A DNA stretch of 64,000 nt, taken from Parus major. Its lineage: Eukaryota; Chordata; Aves; Passeriformes; Paridae. The translations under genes and the position numbers were made by a program. The notes beneath the pieces are model-generated. The model was not told where the DNA came from, made no database searches, and worked only from the letters and a program-made list of their open reading frames with translations. The DNA is taken from assembly GCF_001522545.3 (NCBI RefSeq), contig NC_031770.1:108069664-108133663 (forward strand), in the 5' to 3' direction. Below are positions 27,901 to 36,900 of the stretch, one piece after another; position 1 is the first letter of the stretch, and every line of letters starts with the position of its first letter.

Positions 27901-30900
27901 GTAATAGCCAATGGCTAAACATATAGGTGGCAACAGGAAAAAAAAAAGGATTACAGAATTTAAACCACATTGCAAAAAATCACAGCTTTTCAAATTACTT
28001 GAGGAAGATATCTCTTAATTATGTGAAAAAATAAACCCCAGATTAGAGGCTTTTATAAAGCATAAAGTAGGACTGCTGTTCTAGGATGTATTTTGTGAGA
28101 AGTGTCCTGTGCCATGCAGAAGTTCAGATTAGATTATCTCTGGATGCCTTCTGTTTTAAAAAGTATAGCTGAATTAACTCAGGGGCAGAGTTGAATTCTG
28201 TAATGGGTTGAAGTTGCAGCATAGATTGTGAAAATTATTTTTAAAGGAATACAAACTCAGTCTAGACTTAACATCTTGTTGGAATGGATTAACTGAAAAT
28301 TTTTATTAATATGAAATGGCAGCTCCTCAAAATATAGTCAGGTTGCCAGAGCCATGCATAGGAGAAGTGGAAAATGACTGAATTTTTAGTCACCATGGTG
28401 ACTAAAGGTCCAAGTACAGTCGAAATGATTGACTGGGTAGAGAAGAAAAGAAAAGACTATCCAGGTGTATTCCTGGTCAGCTTGTGGTTTAGTTAACAGC
28501 AAAATTGAACATGTAGACTGTGAAGCAAATCTTGGAAGGGAAGGGTTAGATGGTTTTAGGAGAGTGACCTAAAAGAGAATAGAGGAAGAAACTGTGAATT
28601 TGAGGTGCTAATTTTATTTAATTTCTTTTCCCACTGATTTGAGAGCTCATAAAGCCAAATGCAGGTTGTATAGCATGGAGACATATAGATATATACATAC
28701 TTAGCAATAGCCCTATTGTCTTCTATTAAATCAGATTGAAGAACTCTGCAATTTTTATTTCATCAGATGTAAAATTGTTCAGGGTGTCCGAGCAAAATTT
28801 GTGTCTATGTGTGTGGTTTTTCCCTTGTTTTTTGTCCTTGTGTGAGTACATCTGTACTTTTCCTTCTATGTGGATGGTTTCTTGAGCTTCATGGAGTCAC
28901 AGCACAAGCACAGTCTTGGTACCATCAGCCTCTCCTGACACCACTTTGTATCTGTAGTGATAGTTCAGGTGTGATGATTTATACATTGAATTAGTTTGGA
29001 AAACACTTATATTCCTTTCCTTGTTGTTTAAAAAATCTGCTTGATTGAGACATGGACTAAGCTGTCTGCTTCAGACAGGGACTGTTGTTCTTTTTAATCT
29101 AACTACTGCTTCCTGCCTCTGATATGTGACGGGTTTAATCTCCTGTGGAGACCAGATCTTTACCTTGTGAAAATCATTCCTGCTCTGTTGAAGTAAACAG
29201 AACTGAAGCACCTGCTCAGACCTAACCATGGACTTTAGTGCTGCTTCAACCATGATTCAATTACAGCATCCTGTATATGTGGAGGGGAGGGTGTGCATAA
29301 TGTTTGTGGTTTTCTGAGATTCATTCTTTTGGTTGGCCCTGGACTCCATGTGAAATACATTCTTAAATGCAGTAGTGAACATTTGGAGATATTTTTTCTC
29401 TCCCAAGCTCTAATTCAATCTAATATCCTTTCTTTTCCTGAAGTGTTCATAAGTTTAAAATTTCAAGCATAAATTAAGAGTGAAAAAAATAATAAACAGA
29501 CACATGTACCATTTATTTATTACTGTGTATTGAGTGTGGGAAGGGACACTTCAATGTCCTGGCACATCAATGTGATGAATATTAATTTCACAATTTAGAT
29601 GTACACAGGTTCTGTTCTGCTCGGTGCAGAAGATGTTGGCCTCATTTCAGGAGAACTCTTTACTTTTCTGGTCATCTGTAAACACATGGGAAGAATCCTC
29701 ATGTGCTTCAGTTTAAATACTCACCTTGGTCAGGGCAGCAGTGCTCAGCACCTCTCTCCTCTCAGCCCTCACCACTGGGCTGGGTGAGCAGTGTGCAGGC
29801 AGGTTTTGCAAATAGGAATTGACATGCTCCTCTGGGAAATTTAACTCACAAGACTAATAACCCATCTGTGGTTTATATTTCTGCATCTTGACTTGTTCAA
29901 TGCATGTTTAATTTGGGAGGGTTGCTTCAAGGTTGTGGCGAGGGCGCTTTGGTGCTATAATTTCTGTTGTGGAATGCAGTTTTGTTGGAATAAGGTACAT
30001 CGTGTACTTTTACTCTTTTGTCAGAGAGCAGAAAGACAAACACGAACCATGGACTCAGTCCAGTATGCAGAATTCTGTGAAAGTCGGCAATTGAGTTTTT
30101 GTAAGTATTATAATGGCTGCAGTATATTAAGATATTTGATTATTATTTCATTTAATAGCACACCAGAACCTCATTTTTTCTGAAAGCACTTTTATTTCAT
30201 CCACAATAATAAAACTTTAAATTCTTTGTCTGTGTAACTCCTGGGAACAGTTAATTTAGCAGTTTCAGGCTGTCAGGCAGAGTATTTTATTTGAATATTT
30301 ACCAAGCTTTCTCTGTGCTTTAATACTGAGCTGGTGGGGATGACTGCAAAGATGGAACTGGTGAGGAGTTAATGGATTAAAACCACACTTGCCCAAAGTC
30401 TGTCCTGGTGGTGCTAAAGTCGGCACATTAGCTAAGGTTCATGGCTGCAGGTTTTTTGGAATGCCTCTAAAATTAGAGAAGAGCAGCAAGTTTTGCTTTT
30501 ATTTCCCAATCCGCAGAGACACAAAGAATTTACTAAAGAGTCTTTTCTATTTTAAGCTGTAAGCTCCTGCTGTGGAATTTATTCACCATTAGCCAAGTTC
30601 ATCAGTATATGCCATTCCAACACTAATAACATGATGACAGAATTAGAGCTTTTCTAGCACTGAAAACCAACTTACTAGAAGTACTTGTGGGCCACAACTA
30701 TAATGAGCTGTAAATTAATGGGCTTGATCATGTAGCAAAACATCATTACAGAAGTGGTTAGGTGATGACGAAGGTTTTAGGTCAAATGTCAGAGAAAGGG
30801 AGGTGAAGGAGGCAGTAAAAGTTGTGACAAAAAAGCACATGATCCTACAACACAGACTAGAACACAGTGGTGTCTTTAAAGAAGGGACCTTATCTCATTC

Positions 30901-33900
30901 TTCCTTCTAAATTCAAAGAAAGTGTGACTCATTTATGGGAAATAAATGACACATTTGAGATACTGTTCTCCATCAGCAAATGTCAGCAAACGTAGGAAAA
31001 CATGTTTTGTAAGCATTTATTTTTCTAATTCAATATGTTTTTTATGTTTAGTTATAATTTGGTATCACACATCTGTGAGCCATTAGATAAATGATACTTC
31101 AGATTAGGGTGACTTCAGGAAATGAGAGGTTTGTGATAAAGTCATTTTTCAAACCCCAAAATTGCCATCTGGAGACAGATCAAATAAAAATCTTAAATTT
31201 GCAAAATAAAATAGAATGTTGCTGACCAAGAGATTGTGATCTATAAAAATATCTCAGTGCTATTTTCACAGTGTTTTTAAGTGACCATGTCTATATGGTT
31301 ATTTTTCACTGACATTTAATATCATTAAAGAATAAGAGAATTACAGTGGTTAGAAAATAGTACCAAGAGAGACTTGGGCACAAATTCAATTGCACAAAAT
31401 GAGCTGAATTAGAGAGGACGTACTAAAGGCTATGCAGAACATTTGTCTAAAGGCATCTTTTACTTATTTATTTCAGTAAAAATTGATTGTGTTACTATGT
31501 TTAACGAAGTGTATTACTGTAATACAAGCCCATAAAAACTGTGTGACAAGAGAATAAACCTGGAAGGGACTTTCAGAAACCTGTTCAAAAAATATCTATT
31601 AATAATCACATCTCCCGGTAACTCTGCACTTTTAAAGACAGGCAAAAGAAAAGGTCCCTCAAAGAATCAAGTACTACAGAATTGCAGACTTAAACTCTAG
31701 GGAACTTTTTTTGTGATCGTTTGTCTCCCCCCTTCCCCTCCCCTTCCCTTCCTTCCTCCTCTTCCCTACCCTTCCTTTTCGTTCCCTTCCTTTTCCTTCC
31801 CTTCCTTTTCGTTCCCTTCCTTTTCCTTCCCTTCCTTTTCCTTCCCTTCCTTTTCGTTCCCTTCCTTTTCCTTCCCTTCCTTTTCCTCCCCTTCCTTTTC
31901 CTCCCTTCCTTTCTCATGCTATTGTTTGTTTTCCTTTCTTTGGTGATGCAATGTAGGCTTCCATTACCTCCTGAATGAAAGTAACCATTATCTTGACCTT
32001 TTTTCTGTTTAACACCTGACTTTTGTGTAACATTTTAGTCCTGATTAAAAATTCTTTTTTGAAAGAGTTGTTTCCACTTCCTTCAGATGATTTTTCCACC
32101 TTGTATTTTCTTCATTTTGGTTGTCCTGTCTCACAAACAGCCCTCATGAAGATCTGTCTCAATAACTCCTTTCTGTCCACAGATTTCTATGATCATCTTG
32201 TCCACCACTGACCTAAGTAAGATCATCCTCTTTTTCCCTCCTTTTACTCTCTAAGCAAATATTACATTATATCGTCCATATTTTTCTCTGCGCTTTTTCT
32301 GACTTGATCTCACCCATTACCAGTGTGAAGTTCTTGTATGAATGTTGACTATACATCTATTCTTACTTCTTTATATCCAAAGCACACTTAAAAAACACTC
32401 TTGTACAAATAATTTTGGCTCACTTGTCAGCACCTCAGCCCTGTAAAGTTAACACCAGGACTTCCAAGTTCTTCTGCCTTTCATTTGTCTTCGCTATTTT
32501 TAATACAATTATATAAATTTTATCTGGACTCATATTTGTATTGATTTATTTTAGTGGGTTTTTTTTTAATTCATAGAAGATGCAATGCAATAATTTTATT
32601 TATTTCACAGTAATATATTCTAAAGCAAGTTTGTCCAGTCCATACTCCTCTGAGGTTGACCTTTCCTTGTTCTGAAATCTGCTGTGTGATCAGTTAGCTT
32701 GTGTTTTTTCTCTTTGTTCCATGCACTTATGGGTCTCCAAAATGTATGAAATAACAGTCTTTCCCCACTGGTTCCATTTTGATAATTCTTTCTTTGGCCA
32801 ATCAAATCATGCTCACACTAACTGCTTCAATTTTGCAGTATTTCTGTAACCAAAAAAAAGGATTATTTTGGCCTATCTGTCATTAATTTCTCTTTTTCCC
32901 CTTATGGTTTTAACTGACAGCAAAGAAAGCATCCAAATTCCGTGACTGGCTGGACTGTAGCAGTATGGAAATAAAGCCAAATGCAGTTGCAATGGAGATT
33001 TTGGCATATTTAGCATACGAGACTGTGGCCCAGGTAAGGGACTGATTTAACTCTAGTGAAAATGAATTAATTACTCTTGGAGGTACTTCAACCTCAGGGT
33101 TGTAAGCCCCTTCAGAAATGCAATCACTGCTTCAGCTCTCCAAACTACCTGTCTTCATGGAGTCATGGGATGGTTTGGGTTGGAAGGGACCTTAAGGCTC
33201 ATCCAGTTCCAACCCCCAGCCATGGGCAGCGACATCTTCCACTAAACCAGCTCAAAAATCTGGGCTGTCTTTCAATTTGCTGTGTGACAGATGTGTGCTG
33301 TGCTGTGTTCATCCATCTCATACACAAACAGAAATGTTTTATAGAGGCTGCAGAAGAGAGGGGAGTCCAGCACAAACCTTTTTCAAGTCCAAACTGAAAC
33401 CACACACTTTGCTATGTGACCTCTGGCAGTGTGCTGAGGCTCATTCAATCCCATTGCACAACTGGATTAGAAAGAAGGATTTCCTGGAAAACAAAATGTT
33501 ACCTTAGTGCCAAGCCGAGCCCTCTTGGGTAGATAGATTGCTCCATATATTTACAGAAGTGGAAAAGAAAGGCTCTTTAGGCTGAAATATCTGGATTACT
33601 ATTTTCATCTGAGAAACACTGAGAATATTGTGGTTCAACCCACAGCCCTCACTCTCCCATTGTTACAATGGCATTTTTAGTACCATGTCAGTAACCTCAC
33701 CTGTTTTGCCCCTCCAGCTGGTGGACTTGGCCCTCTTGGTTAAACAGGACATGACTCCCAAAGCTGGTGACCCATTCAGCCATGCCATATCTGCCACCTT
33801 CATACACTACCACAACTCTACTGAGGTAAAACTTGCTTTTTCACATATAAATGTATTTTATGCTTTGCTTTTACATATATTTTCTCCAGAGTTGTCATTA

Positions 33901-36900
33901 TTGAATGTGGTATTGGTACAGACTTCTGTTATGGAGTTTATAAGCTTTGAAGTTACGGATCTAGATGGAAAGACATTAAATTTTAATTCTGAATGTTAAA
34001 TACTTAGCAGCATATTTATAATGAAATAAAAATACTTTTTTTTTTTTGAAAATTCCTTTTCTCTGTGTTCAAGGGTCTGTTGCAAATTTGGAGATAAAAG
34101 TTTTTTAAATTGGCAAGTGCACTAAGTACTGTGTTGCATGCATTGATATTATACAGATATTGTAGTAACTTCCAGAATGAGAAAGCCAAAATCTGTATTG
34201 CATCTCTTCCAACAGGGAATCTGAGAAGGAAATAATTGGGGTGGGGTTTATTTGTGATTTGATTACATTTTGGCTGTTTGACATCTTGCTTTTACAGCCG
34301 CATCTCTTAGGGCAGTCTACGAGTGTGAAGAGCAGCCTTGAGTCCCCTGAGAACACACCACCCCCTACACCCACTCCACCAGCATCAGCAGGGCAGCAGC
34401 ACCTTGGGAAAACCCCCTCAGGAGCCTTGGGGAATGGTGGAATTGGACAGGACTCCACCAAATCCAAACAAAGGAAAAGAAAAAAGGTATTTAGTGTACA
34501 ATCCTGGAGTTAAAAAAAAAAAAAAAAAGAAAAAGAAACCAAAATATCCTCAGGAAATCATCACAGAATCACAGAATGGTTTGGGTTGAAAGAGCCCTTA
34601 AAAATCATCTCATTCCAATGCCCTGTCATGGGCAGGGTCACCTTCCACTAGACCTGGTTTCTCCAGCCTGGCCTTGGACACTTCCAGGGATGGGGCAGCC
34701 ACAGCTTCTCTGGGCACCCTGTGCCAGGGCCTCACCTCCCTCACACTAAATAATGTGTCTAGTCTTAAATACTGATTTTAACCAATATGGTATATTAATG
34801 GCCATTGTAATTGTAGGGCCAAATGTGTGGTTTGGTGCTTTTTTTCTATCAGAATTATGCTAAATTTTTCTAATGAATTTTGTTAAGGTGACAACTGTTG
34901 CTTCTAAGATAACCTGCTCCTCTACAGGCACAGAAATTGTGACCACCCCAAATGAACATCCCCTTCTCTGACAGGGGCAGCAAGCACAGCTTTTAAGGGT
35001 CAAAATACAAGCAAAACATACAAAGGGCTGCTTGTGATTTTCCTGATCCCAGCAGCTTGAGGTGACTGCTGCCCTTGCCTTTAACAGCTTTGCCTGACTT
35101 GCTTTGTTTTTATACCAATTGTTTACATTCAAACTAAGTGTTTGTTAACTTTGCATAAAAAGGGGGTCTCATACTCAGAGTATGAAATATAAGTGTTACA
35201 ATTCCTGTCTTTTGTTGCAGTGTCTTGGTGTTCTGACAGGGATACATGTACCAAAAACCCACAGGAGAAATCAATGTGATTAAGTGAACTGGATAGGAAA
35301 ACCTGTGCCGGTCACTTGGGGCTGTTTTGAAGAAATGTGATGGCAGCACTCATTTTGCTGAAAAGCAATGGCATGACTTGGGATTTTATTAAGTGTTTTG
35401 TTATTAAAAAATACTCAGTTTTCAGGATAAAACTGGTGATTTCTACAGTGATAAGGTAGAAAAAAAGTATTTTCTCCTGGTGTTATCAGTACTGTGGGGA
35501 GTCCTGAAGGGTTCAACTTCCTCCTGTCCTTATTGTACACTGTTTATAAAGCTTTTAGTGAATCCTGGAAAGACTTCTGCTTTTTCCTCTTCCTTTTTAT
35601 GTTATATTTGATTATGTTTCATTCCTGTGGCTGATTCTCATTATAATTCCTAGGAACAGAAATTTATCTGGAGGTGTAGTTTTTGATACATTGTATTTTA
35701 CTGATGCTGCAAGTTTAAGTTCTTAGTGTTTAACTAAATGCCTTTGAAAATAGTTATATTCCAAAAAGTACTCAGTTTTAATTAAATATTCTCATGATTT
35801 ATTCCATTTGCTTAGGTATCTACTGGATATAAATGAGGAAAACAAGTTAACTTGGTAAAAAATACTATTTTTAGGCCATGAAGGCCCAGTCCAGCAGAAA
35901 ATATTTGAGTTTCATATTCCCTTTATAGATGTCAATCAGCAGAAGAATCTGCCATCATATTATGAATAATTCTGTGTGTACTCACAGGCTCCAGTGGACT
36001 CAGTGCTCTTGAAAATAAAACACTGTAAAAAATACCCCGATTTTGAGAGCATTAGGATATGGTGTGAATGTATGAGAGGGCTGTGGATGTGTATACATTA
36101 AACTTCAGGGTATAATTAAAGTTTTTGTCACTCTCAGTGCACTCACAATTTTCATTAATTTATTGCCAAGCAGCCATCATTAGATAAGTAACCTGAATTC
36201 TGGCAAGCAGCTGTGTCTGGATGGAGCCTAAACCAACATTTCAGGTTGGCTAACAAGGAGAGAAGAGTAACTTTCTTTTAAAATACCAGGAATATTATTG
36301 TACAATCAGTGTGCTGGTAGTATTGAATTATTATTTTTACCTATTTAGGCTCCATAATAAAAAAAAAGTTACTTGCAATTTTAAAGCTTTCCAGTTCAAG
36401 ATAATTAAATTTTTTTTACATCCTTCTAACACCATTATGTCACATGTTTCAACTTCAGATTTTACATTGATACTACTCAATGGTGATTTTGGTGTCAAAT
36501 TGCTTTCCACTTCAGGTGCTTGTTCAATATTTTCCCCACCCCTTGACATCATAATAAGAGTCTGAAGTGTTTTTAAAATAGTTTTTGTGGTTATTGCAGT
36601 ATGACTTATATGACCCTTTCATTTTAGTCTGAACATTTTCTGCTCTTTTCAATTACAACATAGAGCAGCACTAGGTGAAAGATTTAAAAGGACTAACGGT
36701 GTTCTTTGGATCTCTTAAGCAAAGTTCATGTTAAAGTCCTCTTTAATTTGTTAATAGCTTTTTTCTCTCTGATGTAGTGTGTGGCACCAATGATGTGTGT
36801 CCTCATGAAAAAAAAAAAATTGGTCCATTTTATAAAGGTTTATTTTCCTACTTTATGCACTGTAGGTCTGTTGTGTGTTTTTGATTTAGTCACAATTTAT

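Larger units (their letters stand above)
25641..30024 (+). other. SUPT3H 26-kb intron, last part
   Basis: No mobile element recognised. It contains an ACAA simple repeat at 26694-26717 and a 22-bp palindrome resembling an RFX site at 28385-28406. The intron ends with acceptor tactcttttgtcag at 30024. Confidence 0.65.

Noticed and set aside
31690..31978. Open frames with repeating Phe-Pro-Ser or Arg-Lys-Gly units
   Set aside because: They arise from the 15-bp polypyrimidine minisatellite, not from a gene.
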